From NCBI GenBank assembly GCA_019915135.1, contig JAHLMK010000002.1, positions 2,294,001 to 2,358,000 of the forward strand: a stretch of 64,000 nt of DNA. Reading direction: 5' to 3'. Of this stretch, positions 1-11,697 are shown piece after piece. This DNA comes from Strobilurus pachycystidiatus (Eukaryota; Basidiomycota; Agaricomycetes; Agaricales; Physalacriaceae). The translations under genes and the position numbers were made by a program. The notes beneath the pieces were generated by a model that was not told the DNA's origin, did not search any database, and worked only from the letters and a program-made list of their open reading frames with translations. Every line of letters begins with the position of its first letter. Position 1 is the first letter of the stretch.

Positions 1-578
1 TAGAACTGCATGCTAGTCAGTCTCACGTATAGGCAACCGGGGAGAAGGAACGCACTTATTAGACGCTGTACTGTCCGGCGGCTGAGAGGTGATCAAAGCC
101 TTGTCAAAAACGACGAAGGATTGTGTTGAATCGCCATTGCTGGTATGTGCAGCGAACGTGAGGGTATGATCGCCATTGGTGAGGTTGTTGATGTCAGCGA
201 GAAGGTTGTGAGTTGTAGCGAGCTTGGTTGATGTGGAGTCTATCGCTGTATTATCGATGGAAACAGAGTAAGTGGCTTCTGTGGCGTTCCCATACACAGC
301 AATGCCCGTTCCTAAATAGAGCGTGATTTAGACATCGCAGGAAGGAGGATGGCATCGAGCTTACCGTGCCATTGTATTGACAATGATGCCCCATCGAGCG
401 CGGTAATATGCATGCTAGTTCCCACTCCCGTCTCGCCGGGGTCGACAGAGAATCCTGTTCCATCGAAATATGGGTTCCAGCCCGCAGAGAGATTGGCGGT
501 GGAAAGAGTATCGCCGAAGGGCAGATAAGAGACCATTGGCGAGGTATCATCAACCTCGAATTGCACTGTGCTTCCCAT
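1..578 (-). CDS. Secreted/membrane ectodomain protein, 3' end outside window
   Basis: Exons on the minus strand are about 578-365, 311-56 and 12-1, with introns 312-364 and 13-55. The first junction is firm: reading runs from SIQWHG through TGIAVYGN without a frame change. The protein has a beta-rich, Thr/Ser/Asn-rich ectodomain with several N-glycosylation sequons (for example NAT and NLT), a pattern common in Agaricomycete single-pass membrane proteins of unknown function that usually continue into a TM helix and cytosolic tail; that part lies beyond position 1. The start is uncertain. The first ATG in frame is at 578, but the frame stays open upstream to about 821 and no signal peptide is visible, so an upstream exon is likely. 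Function unknown. Confidence 0.5.
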
Positions 579-1342
579 CGACTCATGTAGGCCGTCGGCG
601 TGGTGGGAGTGGTAGAGCGGAGGCGACGAGCACGATACAGACCCACCAGAGGGCGTCGAGTAGCAGTCCCCGCGGGGGAGGATGTGCTGGGAACAGCTTC
701 GAAGGAGATGAGAGAGGTTGCTCGAGCTGTCAAGGATGACTATAGTTATGAGCGACTCGATGAACGCCCTGGATAACCGAAGAAGCCAGCCCTGAAACCC
801 AAATGGGTCGAGGAACGACACTCTGTTGCCATTGCCACGAATAGTAAGAGGAGGAGGCGTGCCCGTCCACCCGGTGCTAACTGTCAGATCACTTTATCTT
901 ATCTTCGATCAACTCATCCCTAGAGCATTTCACACCTTGAACTCGAACTTCATCGTGCCATACGGTTTCCCTTCAAACTGCGCGCGCGCAGTCGCACACA
1001 CGATACTCGACTTCACCAACTTTACCTGATATACAGGAGCTTGTCTCTCTCTCTAAGCGTTACCCAGGAAACTTCCGCCAATCTGAGGAAACACCAATTC
1101 ACCTTCAGGTAAGACACGCCACGCCCCCTACTCGTTCAGTCAGCGATTACCGATTCACACCCAGGGTAGCAACCATACAACAAGAGTATTCATGCTCTGA
1201 ATTCATCTTATTGCACCTTACCACAAGGTAGTTTTCTCCATCACTAACGTCACCTCGCCACTGATCCACCGCAAGTCACGAAGCTCTTCTTCAGGCCGTC
1301 TTCCTCCGACTCCCTTGAAACATCTTCCTTCGATTGATTGAC
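579..1342. other. Intergenic region between divergent genes
   Basis: This stretch separates the minus-strand ectodomain gene from the plus-strand AAA-like gene. ORFs here start at non-ATG codons or are antisense to the first gene. It presumably holds both promoters. I see no repeat or RNA gene. Confidence 0.4.
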
Positions 1343-3040
1343 ATGCCGCAATGGGATGCTGACCACCAAATACCCGTCGGAACACCACCGTTTTTCTCAG
1401 CCCTCCTAGCTCACCTTGAGGATGCCACCTACGGTCTAGGCCTCCCTATCGATACTGTTGTGCTCCAGTCTATTCTCCTGTGCTTCATCTCCGGAAACAA
1501 ACATCTATTACTGCGGACATCTGAGGAGGACATCCCCCTCGTGCTCAGAATCGCGACCACGGTGCGTCCCTCGCGCGGGCCTCATATATCAAAGCAGGGT
1601 CACGCCTCAGACAGCGAACAGCACTGATACTAATAGAAGACGCATAGATACTCACGTCCCTCTTCGGCCTCGTGACGCATAGACTACGCATTCGCAGGGC
1701 GGAATCAAAACCGCTGTTTGAACAGGTCAATACAACTGCGTTCCTCCGCTCGGTGTTCCTTGCAGGCGGACTGCCATCTTCTACGAGCTCCCTGGACCAA
1801 ATCTCTCAAAACAAGTCTGAGAAGCGACGCTCAGGCTCTCGTAGCACGAAACGAAGGTCCAATCGCTTTTCACGCTCCTCTTCGTACCCACTCGACGGGC
1901 CGCCCCTTTCGCCGACGTCGGTTCAATCAGACCCTTTCGACGATAAGACGACAATCAATGGCGGTACGGGTACACTCAACTCGAATCCATCAGCCTCAAG
2001 TCATGCGATATCTCCAACAATGATCCACGCTCATTCGGATCCAGCGCCACTGCACTTCCCAAGGGAATCACGAAGGCTCGGTTCAATACCGAATGCCGTT
2101 GTTCTTTCGGGTCTCGAGCACGCGAGTCTACCATCACAACGAGCCTTGACGCGGGTGTTACTTGACAAGAGGCTGATCTTTGACTCGCACGAAAGAGGGC
2201 GATCTGCCACAACGGGTGACGATATTGATGGTGTCTGGAACCTCCCGGACAACTTCTTCATGGTCTATGTTTGTCCATTGGATCCCAAGGAACGGCCCGC
2301 CATTCACAAGACCTTGGTTCGCCCCTCATCCCTGCGTTGGTGTCATTTTAGCATCTCACACCTGTTTGTCACAGCTTGACCAATTCGCGATGAGCGCGGC
2401 TGTCACATTGACATCCGACATGCGCGCGCTGGCAAAGCACGCCCATTCCCAACTCGTGTCCCCGGTGATCCCATCGACCTTCCTCCCTTGTTTGCGCAGG
2501 TCCTACGAAAGGACGCACTTCCCCGCGCAGCTCTCTTTGTACCTCGCTGATATATTTTCCGCTGCGCGGCATCATCCAGAGCTGGATGGTACATTCCTCA
2601 CAGCGCGCTCCATCGCCGATGCGCATGACTTGGCACGCGCCGCTCGCGTCTTAGGCGGCGATCCCACCGGTATGCAGCTCCTCCAAGATGCGGCCGCGTA
2701 CAAAGATAACATGTCCCTTGCCACGACTGAAACCGGCTCTCACGAGGATGAAGCGGAGAAGTTTCTCCATGTGATGGATGGGATTGGGGAGGGAAGTGAA
2801 GGCTTTGTCGTAGACGTGCCCACCACTCATGAAGACGAAAGGGAGCCACATGTGTTGGACGTGTCCGAGGCGGATATTGCACGCATTGCACCTCGGGTGA
2901 TGTCGCACCGTTTGAGAGTAAGGGATTCGGATGATGGGGTGTTCCGAGGGGCCTTGATTGGAGTAACAATGGCGCCAGAGAGGGCAAGGGAACGAACGAC
3001 GGTCAAGGATGTGTTGGTGCAGATTCTTGCAGAGGTTTAA
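1343..3040 (+). CDS. Degenerate AAA+/magnesium-chelatase-like protein
   Basis: Exons are 1343-1561, 1648-2316 and 2375-3040, giving 517 aa. The start is the ATG at 1343 (MPQWDADH). Intron 2 uses an unusual GTTCGC donor. The layout matches fungal proteins annotated as magnesium-chelatase/MoxR-like ATPases: an N-terminal AAA-like half with a block around AVVLSGLEHASLPSQRAL, then WNLPDNFFMVYVCPLD, and a C-terminal AAA-lid-like helical part with LTARSIADAHDLARAARVL. The P-loop position reads ISGNKHLLL instead of GxxGxGKT, and the Walker B region has SGLEH instead of DE, so ATP hydrolysis is unlikely (inference). A long Ser/Arg-rich insertion occupies about residues 125-200. Fungi make no chlorophyll, so the family name says nothing of the role. 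Family assignment is moderate; function unknown. Confidence 0.7.
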
Positions 3041-4348
3041 TTATGTTCAATCTAACATGCGCGGAGGACAACTATACGGTATTTACTAACATATTGATTT
3101 ACTTAACTCGATCTAACGCCACTTGACATCGACATGTACAGATTGCTTCTCGGCGGTCATTGTGCTACTCACATAAGATGTCGTGGGTTTTGGGCGTTGC
3201 TCGCATGATGCAAGAGGTAGAGAATGATGCTCCAAGGTTGTCGACAGTCAAGGTCACTCACTGAAATCTATTGACGGTGGTTTTCGTGAAGGACTTGGCG
3301 AATTTGTCCGGCCAAATCAGGTCTTGCCCCCGACCACTCATGAAAACGATATCCATCTTGTACTGCCTCGGGTCTGCCAGAAGGAAGCCCACTCACCGGG
3401 AAGTCATGCGATTGTACAGGTCCTGAGGATCGCTCAGCGTTTGGGGAAAGGATCTACTGTGGTACATATACGCCAGCGCGATGCTTGTTTGCTGCAGAAA
3501 TCACAGCCTCTCTCACACCTGCGGGCACCATTTGGAAACTTCGAACAAGCGAATCAACGCGTCTGGAAAGCTCGCGAGTTCTCCTTCCATTTGTGTGAGC
3601 CTCTGGGGGTTGAGTTTGATGTCAGCCTCACGCAATGTCCCCCATCCTCGTTGACCTCGTCGCAAATGCATCCAGTGGATTCTTGAAAGGATTATCCATG
3701 CCATCGTTAGGTTTGTCCGGTTCTCCCAGGCCATATTTTACGTGAGTCACCACACACATAGGGCATGCTGCAATCTTCACGATCATCCGACACTGTTGGA
3801 ACAAGAGTACACCCTCACCAAAATCGAATATATCATTCTAATTGTCGTCTCTGGCATTGCGGATATTGTCTCTAGTCTCTTCTTGTATCTGCAGATACGC
3901 GTATGTCTAGTGCGTCGTCGTGCAAGAGAGATGGGGATCCCTACTAGAGAGGAAGGAGTTCCTGCTAGCAGTGCCTACATGATGATCCAAGACCCAGTCG
4001 ATAAGACTTTCAACTTGGGCCTTTGTGAAGATACCAATGGACATGCTGCAACCGCGAACGCTTACATAGGTAAACCGTAAAGAGCTGCAGGCTATGAATC
4101 CGCTATGATATGTATCATAATCGTGTTTTGCTTGCAGCTGCGTAGCCTGCAGTAGTATTATAGCCTTCTTTGCCTCTTACCCTGCATATACCATTGACCA
4201 GAATCACTTTCCAAGGTTAATACAGCTACAGGCTGAATAAGTACGAGCAAGTGCAAGTGAGCTTAGCGATCAGCGCGCGTTGTCCCTAAAGGGATATTTG
4301 ATCGGGTGTCGGGAACCCTGATCAGGCGCTGGCAAATGCCACTTGGCG
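3041..4348. other. Intergenic with possible decayed coding fragments
   Basis: No complete gene is supported. On the minus strand from about 3735 to 3250 there are protein-like stretches (for example LIRLFEVSKW, then IALAYMYHSRSF, then MDIVFMSGRGQDLIWPDKF) separated by stops and frame changes, suggesting a decayed gene. On the plus strand 3805-4078 encodes a hydrophobic helix followed by RRRARE without an ATG in frame upstream, perhaps one exon of a lost membrane protein. Neither could be assigned to a family. The remaining sequence shows nothing. Confidence 0.25.
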
Positions 4349-7300
4349 ATGACCACGACAGCGTCCGAGACGACCGACCATGGCGGCCTCACTCTACTGG
4401 TACCATCACCCGACAACAATGCAGCCAGTCCCTCTTCATTCAACCTCTTGGATACCCTGAACACGTATTTTCCTGACGGTAATACCATTGCGTTCTGGCG
4501 CGGACCACCACTCATTTCGCACAGAGGCATCGCTCGCAGAAATTGAAAGGATACAGCAGAAGCTTGCAGATGACCAGCGCGCGTTGCAAGATGAAATCAA
4601 TGCGCTGCAGGCGCAGCTGAAGGAGAGCCAGGACTCAAATAGAATGCAACTCATCCAAGAACTCATCTCGGTGCGGTCCTCGTTGACGTTTACTGGCGCC
4701 TGTTTATCGTCGGAGTAGGAACTGCTGGGCCAGATGTCGCGAATACGCGAAAAGGCGACGGAGTCTGAGGCAGTCGTGCGCAATATAACGAAGGATATAC
4801 AAGTCCTTGATCTGGCCAAGAAGAATCTAATATCCAGTTTGACTGCGTTGAAGAGGCTGCAGATGCTTGGTGCGCTCATCTGACTGCCGAGTCTTTCTGT
4901 ATTAACAGTGCCCCAGTCAATGCATTGACGCAGCTTGAGGATCTTGTTCGCGAGAAGAAGTACAGCGAGATGGCGCAGACCCTGTCGGTACGCCCCCTTG
5001 TCTTCAATACAGGCGAATATTCATGTTGCCCACCAGGCCGTCAAACAAATAGCTGTATCATTCAAGCCATTCACCACCATTCCCCGGATCGCCCAGGTCT
5101 GGCGTCGCATCCAGCAAATACAAGGCGAAATACGCAGTGTCGTCGAGGCAGATTTCGACAAATTGTACGCTCCCTTCAAGCTACCCTGAATCAAAAATAA
5201 CGTCGGACAGCTACCTCGAAGACCCGAACAAGCAGGTCAAGGCTTCTACGATCGCCGACGCGTGCTTGGTGGTCGACGTTCTTGGTGATGATGTACGGGC
5301 CAGTCTCGTCGATCGATACGTGGCAATGGAGCTGAAGGAATACCGGAGAATATTCCGCACGACAGACGAGGCGGGACAGCTGGACAACATCCCCAGGCGC
5401 TTCTCTTGGTTCCTCCGCTTGGTGCAAAACCACGAGCTTCACCAAGGGCGCGTCTTTCCTGCCGAGTGGAGAGTAAACTGGCATCTGCTCTCCAAGTTCG
5501 CTGATATTACCAGGTAAATTATTTCCTGCTCCAGAGATTCGGTACTGAAATACTCGTAGAGATGATTTCACTGCTCTGCTATCCAAAGCAGGCTCATCGT
5601 TAAACGTTAAGACTCTTTTGGATACCTTGCAACTCGCGGCAGATTTTGAGGCATCAATAGTCAAGAAGTGGGCAACACCGGTATAACCTTCCCCTTCCCA
5701 ACAGCGCGATGCCTTCTAACTATCTTTGTGTCCAGTTCACGACTATACTTGCAGCCACCGCACCTCCCTCTGGTTCAATCAAGCCTATAACAGCTGCGTT
5801 TGAACCTCACATGGGTGTTTTCGTTGAAGCACAGAACAAGTAAGCTTGAGCATCGTCGACAAGTGACCTAAACTGATGATATCCGCTCAGAGCCCTGTCA
5901 GACATGCTGGCTCCGCATCGCAAACCGAAGGCACCCCCTCCGCGCGCGTCTTTGGACACCACCCCTAGAGCATCGGAAGATCTGGAGGAGGGAGGATCGC
6001 CCAGCCTCGTATTACCATCATCCACGGAACTCTTCTACTTCTATGCCCAGAGTTTAGAGCAATGCGCCAAACTATCTTCGGGACAGGCGCTTTATGACCT
6101 CGCCTTGCTCCAGAAGAAGTGGCTCAAGATTTATGCCGGTAGGTGGCTCCACAGATCCTGTACTTATCATTCAACTGAGTTCTCTCCAGATGATGTGCTT
6201 GCGTCCAGTTTGAAGAGGTGCGTGTTAGTTCATGTCCTGCTTTCTGATACGTCTGACCATTTCTAGACCCCCATCATCTCGTCGATCCACGGAAACGCGC
6301 TTCGATCTTGCTGCCATCCAGCAAGCTTCGTTGGTGATCAACACTGCAGACTACTGTCAGGCGACAGCACTCGAGGTACACATTGAGATTTTCGGTTAGC
6401 GATGCGCACTGACGTGTATGTAAGTTAGAGCAAAAGATCAAGGAGAAAATCAACGACGAATTCAAGGAGAAGGTGTCATTCCAGAACGAATGTGATGTCT
6501 TTGTTGGGTTCGCTGAAAATCTCCACACATCGCCGGCATGCTCAACGTTACTTTCTAGATGCGTTTCGTCGGCGATAGCTATCCATTTACGAGAGCTCGA
6601 GATTGCATGCGATCCCGCCTTCACTACAATGACGCGAATATCATGGACGACATGGGCTCAAGTCAGTGGCCCATCAGCATACACCGGCGAGTTGGTGAAG
6701 GCCATTGAGCAAGTAACCGAGGCGATCAAACCCGGCATAGAGCAGAAGAAGTACCTGCGAAACTTGTTCGACAAGATTTACAAGTTGAGTCAATCCTTGA
6801 TTGTGGGTGTGTTCCTCGACTGACCGCCTGAGACAAGCCTCCTTCTGGCTAAGTTCACGGCATCCTTGGTGAAAAGCCGGCCGCTCGGAGAAGTTGGGGC
6901 AGAGCAGGTCTATCAAAACCCGTTTATTTCGCGCTACCGTGGTTGCTGACGTCGTGCTTGTCTTCAGCTCTTGATTGACCTACAGACGTTGAAGGCCTAT
7001 CTGATGAAACTACCTGGCGATGGCTTGATTACTACCAGGTACGTTGGCCGAATGCTCTTCGGGACTCAAGTCAATGTATCATTTGTTGACAGCTATACCC
7101 GCGGCTTGTCCAAAACCGTCGCCAGGTTGGAGTCGTTGTTGAAGGTGATTGTAACACCGGTGGTTCGTCATTGCCTTTCCACTTAGATGCCGCTGTTGAC
7201 GCGTAACAACAGGACCCGCCCGAGGGATTCATTTTGAATTATACCCTTCTCATCGGCGATGCATCGTTTTCCAACTTCCAAAAGGTACGGCTTGTTCTTC

Positions 7301-7676
7301 GGTTCCCTCGCCACATTTTGTAATGATCCGCCACCACAAGATTCTGGATCTCAAAGGCACTCCCAAATTCCAGCAAAACGATCTTCTGGATTCGTTCTTG
7401 ACGATTACGAGCACGAAGAGCGAGCTGGATAGCACGTCGTTCCTGTCTTCGCTGGACATGGATCCCAATATGTCGCAAGGGCCTCTGTTGAGCCCAGCCA
7501 TCATAAGTTCGCCTGGTGAGGGCATCTTCTCTGGATTAGGGTCACCGCCAATTAGTGGTCCCCCTACTGGCTCGAGCATGGGTGACGCGACTCGCCAGGG
7601 AGAAGGCAAGGTGTTCTCTGACCTCAGACGTTTTGTCAGTTTTGGATTACGAAGAGACTCTCAAGCGCCGACGTAG
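4349..7676 (+). CDS. vps53: Vps53, GARP tethering complex subunit
   Basis: Vps53 is part of the GARP complex that tethers endosome-derived vesicles at the trans-Golgi. Eighteen exons give 819 aa: 4349-4478, 4525-4670, 4719-4869, 4917-4987, 5037-5164, 5211-5513, 5560-5680, 5736-5839, 5891-6138, 6190-6217, 6267-6375, 6431-6507, 6559-6783, 6838-6907, 6968-7038, 7093-7162, 7213-7284, 7341-7676. The N-terminus has the family start (FNLLDTLNTYFPDEASL) and a long coiled coil (about residues 45-160). The Vps53 core includes ACLVVDVLGDDVR, AGQLDNIPRRFSWF and VFPAEWRV. The C-terminal part ends in VDPPEGFILNYTLLIGD and a Ser/Pro-rich tail. Length matches the family. Introns 12 and 16 start with GTTCG. 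Exon 10 is only 28 nt. The gene looks intact. Confidence 0.93.
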
Positions 7677-9268
7677 ATACACTGATATTAACTTCGTCTA
7701 CTTTCTTATCTATTACTTGGACGTTGATGGTTGCGGTGCTAGTCTGTTGGCAAGCAATGATATAGGGGAGAATGCACATATCTCTGCCCCATGGGCAAAG
7801 CTCTTCTTGACGCTGTCCTTGATGAGCCACTAGATGCGGAGTCAATCATCATCTTACGACGTTGGAACAGCACGAAAGCTCGACAGTCCATTCTCAACTT
7901 GCTCAGATGAATTTTGTTGACGGAACGGAGAGGCAAACAGGTAGATTGAACTTGCACCGTCGAAGGAAGGGCGAGGTATGGCATGAAGAATGCCGACAGT
8001 GTGTCTAAGCATCTCACTTTCCTAGGCATGGTCAATCTACCACCACACTCGAGGGTCCTGGAATCGTCAGAACGCTGTCTTGTCGTTGATTTTCGACTCT
8101 TACTCACTCGAGGATTTGAAACGCGAAGTCTGTCGTTATCGTCCTTTCCCAACATCATGATTTTGTGTCGGCGAACTTATGCCTAGGCTTATCCGTAAGA
8201 TGATGCGGCGGTAGCAGAATTACTCGGGCAAAGACTTTTCTGTTTCACCGACTTCCACATACAACCTAGAGACCTGATTGTACCTTCAACAGCTGCACCG
8301 CGCTGATCGTGGACTCTCCTAACATGACCACTATTGTGCTTGAGCATTTCTGCAACTGCAGCAGCGCATTATGGTCAGTCACTGGTCTGCTCAAAGACAG
8401 CTTCAAAGAGCCGACACGACCTCCGTGTGTGCCACTGTGTGTTACGCTAGCGATCTCAATCAGTGCCTCACGATATTACCGTCAAAGTGCCGCGACGCAT
8501 CATGCATCATGTATGGATTCCGTACATATCCACGAGTATAGAGGGCTCACGGTAGTACGGTTGGTCACAGTTGGTTAAGCCGAACGATTCAGGGCGACTT
8601 CAGAGCATATAACACCCTCGAATTGTCTGCTCGGTGGCGTACACGACCTCCTTAAGCTGACTGGGCGAGTTGAGATGTCAACCACCATCGTTTTGCCACA
8701 TAGATAAGCGACTTGCATACCCTTGGTCTAAAATGATCTCACTTCAGGCTAGGAATCGGATGGGAAGTTCCGTATCCGCAAAGTACGCCCGTCTATATGA
8801 ACCCTTTCTCACCATGTCCTTTTCGAGTGTACGCCGAGAAAGCTGAGATGGAGGCCACACGAGCGGCGTTCGTCTTCAATTGTGCGCAACGCACCCACCA
8901 AAATACGCTTGAAAACGCTTCCGTCGGTCTGTCGGGGCTCGTTTACCTGCTTCAAAAATGCGCAAACGACTCAGGTGAGGATAGGACTGTCATTACAGCA
9001 GCCTCCGGGTGTGCACTTTGAGGGTCGGTAGACCGGTTTACCAAGCTTTCGGGAGTATGTCTACTTAGGCGGAGTTCAGCGGGTGGCCTTAGCTTTTCCA
9101 TGCCCAGTGTAAAGCCGTGTGCATTCTGGGGTGGAATTTCGAGGTGAAGACGGCCGGACTCGATCATCAAGGACGAGCGAGCAACGCGCGAAGTAGAGCG
9201 ATACATGCGATGATAGCATCGAGAGTAGCAAGATGCCGAATAAATAGATTGATACAATGCGACAAACA
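7677..9268. other. Gene-poor intergenic region
   Basis: No gene model could be built. Short protein-like pieces exist on the plus strand (a 39-codon ATG ORF near 7792 with DEPLDAESIIILRRW, and an ORF starting at 8797), but they have no recognisable domain and no splice partners. They may be decayed coding sequence. Confidence 0.3.
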
Positions 9269-10998
9269 TTACCACCACTGAAATTCTTGTAAGCTCTCGG
9301 CGGTCGATTCCTTGACATGAGAAAGACTCACTGGCTGACACTCTCCCCCATCCCACCTCCATATACCTTTGGCATCACCTATAACCATCTTTGCCAAGTG
9401 CATCCCGCTCCCATTCTCTACGTTCTCTATCCACCACTTCACCATCCAGTGCCGCAGTACATATTTGTACCACACGTAGAAAGACCAGTCATAGCTGTTG
9501 ATAACGCGTGGATTCAGATAGATATCGTTCATCTCAAACTGTCGTCTGAAATCGTAAGGCATCAGGAAAGACTCGGATGAAAAACACTCCTGCTCGGTCG
9601 AACGCCGGAAAGACAGAGGTGGCATGAGCGCGGGAGAGACGTTCGCGGATTGGGTGTAGGCTGGATGAGATGCAGGTAATGGCGTAGCCAGTGGAGAGGT
9701 CGAGAGGCGACCCGGTGTACGGAGATGAGCTGGGAGGAAAGGATCAGAGCGGAATGCGACTATTCCGTTCCAGCAGGTGAACACGGGCGCTGGTTCATCG
9801 GCCATGACAGCTTGCATTCCGGCGTCTTCGAGGAAGTATGGCCATAGAGAGGATGCTAAGCGTCCCAGTCTATCCCTGACTACCCACGCATCGTACATCC
9901 TGGAACGTAAATCAGAACAACAGAGTCTTACAACCCGAGATGGGCGCTCACCCCCAGTAAGACAAATCTATACCACAAGCCATATCAAAGTTCCCGTCCT
10001 TGGTCTTTAGGAGCTCAAGAATGGACTCCGCCTCGATGAATATATCGTTGCTGAAAAGAACGCGCGAGTAGCCGCCATTCTTTACCAACGGTTCCATGAC
10101 TTTGTTGCGGACGTCTGCAAGGAATTGAATTCGCGGAGGAGCGGTATCCATGCTGGGTGGCCGAGTGATAGTTGTGTCATGTAGCAGGATGCGATTCTGG
10201 ACTTTGAGGGTCTTCAATTGCTCTCGAAACTGTTCGAGTAGCGCCGGCGTACTGTCCCCGCTGTTGGATTCCACGACGGACACAAAGACGTTATCCTGCG
10301 TTGTACAGTCAGGTAAACCCGAGGGAAGATATATGTTGGGGCATACAGTTCCGAGATACTTGATAAGCTTGATCATTTCGGTGCTCCAGTATGGTATTAT
10401 CCGTTCATTGTTGTAGAACATAGCGGCAATAAAGATGCGTTCTGGTGACAACGTTAAAAGCGTTCCTTGTCAACAACGGCTACTCACCTCCGTTTCCATG
10501 ACCTTCTGGTCGAGGAGATTTCACGGCGGCCATGATGTCCGGTCTGTAGCGTACATCTGCCGGTTGTTCGTAGGTGCAAAGCAAGAATATTCCGCAAGAG
10601 AAGAGGGAGAGATAGACGAGGAGGGTGATATACCAGCGATGCTGATGGTAGGTGCGACGGAAAGTCCTTCCGTGGACGCGGTTCTGCTCGGAATCAAGGT
10701 CGATGGCCTCGTAGTCCGGTCCTATTCGCTGTCTTCTAGACCAGAGAGTCTGTATGACTGCGTATGCTATGGTCCACGCCGCCATTGCGAATCCCCACGT
10801 TGGGACGGACACCATGAAGAACACAAGGCGCGTGCGGCCAGACGGCCATGCTGGTGACCATGCCCCATGTCCGACACTTGCCAGCCAGTACACATAAACC
10901 TGGTTGTAGATGAAAGCAAAAAGGACAGCAGGAACGGCGAATGGGGATATCTGCCTAAGAGTGGAGTACACCGTCTTCATAAACCATGAAAGGCGCAT
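9269..10998 (-). CDS. GT69 alpha-1,3-mannosyltransferase, CMT1/CAP59-like
   Basis: Exons are 10998-10488, 10441-10347, 10295-9952 and 9899-9269, giving 526 aa. The N-terminal 165 aa hold several hydrophobic segments, consistent with a Golgi membrane anchor. The catalytic region matches the cryptococcal mannosyltransferase family (CAZy GT69; Pfam CAP59_mtransfer): IFIAAMFYNNERIIPYW, FVSVVESNSGDST, the SNDIFIEAES block, then ACGIDLSYWGMYDAWVVRD and an aromatic-rich C-terminus. The family transfers mannose onto mannose acceptors in the secretory pathway; the acceptor here is unknown. A GT-AG unit of 54 nt just before the stop (9333-9280) is in frame, so retaining or splicing it gives the same stop codon. 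The start at 10998 was chosen as the first ATG before the hydrophobic region. The gene looks intact. Confidence 0.85.
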
Positions 10999-11222
10999 TA
11001 AGCGTTGGGAACGTCGCGAGGTAGCCACGATGACGGTACGGTCGCAGATGACCGTCAAGAAGAATATTGCCAACTCTCAAGCGGCGGCAAACAAATTCAC
11101 GCGCACGTCAGGTGTGTCATGCACCGCCACCGATGGGAGTTGTCCCTGAACTGATTGGATACAGTAGTTCGGTCGACCGCCGAGACTCCCGCCACACAGT
11201 GATAAATGGGCGCTTGACTTCG

Positions 11223-11510
11223 CTAGTACCTTTGAGGGACTGCCCAAATCTCGTAGTAATTTTCCGCGCCAGACTGTTCGAGGTGGACGTCCGACGGATA
11301 CCTCAGACTCTCTCCCTCCTTACCAGCGCAGTCAAAATCGATGAGCTGGATGCGGGAGCCCTCGTCGTTGAGCGTCTTTAGAAGCATGATTATTGCCTCC
11401 GAAGGTCACCAAAGACAAAGATGACAACCATCCTCAGTCCCGGTATTTAGCGCCAAACTTGCCTAGTACACGACGAGCGATATTGCAAACTTGTCGGTCC
11501 GAGTTCAGTG
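11223..11510 (-). pseudogene. Fungal protein-kinase-like (FunK1-type) fragment
   Basis: Minus-strand reading gives VFGDLRR (near 11420), then after a one-base frame slip IMLLKTLNDEG and IQLIDFDCAGKEGE, then LRYP. This is the order seen in FunK1-type kinase-like proteins of basidiomycetes: a GDLR catalytic loop (HRD equivalent), about 20 residues, an IDFD motif (DFG equivalent), then RYP. Stops and frameshifts break it on both sides, and neither the N lobe nor the C lobe is found. It is therefore a short kinase remnant lying between the mannosyltransferase and ferric reductase genes. Confidence 0.5.
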
Positions 11511-11697
11511 TACGTGAGCATCCAAGCCACTCATAATAATATGAGGTGAGTCGTTGAATGATTTGACGGGAGGCAGAAACAGCCCTCATGATAACGAGCC
11601 ACGGCCCAGCGATCCCTACGAAGAAATTCGGACAGCACCAGACTTGATGTGTTCATCTATTCTACATAAAGTTAAGTCGTACAATGTCCATAGATAC

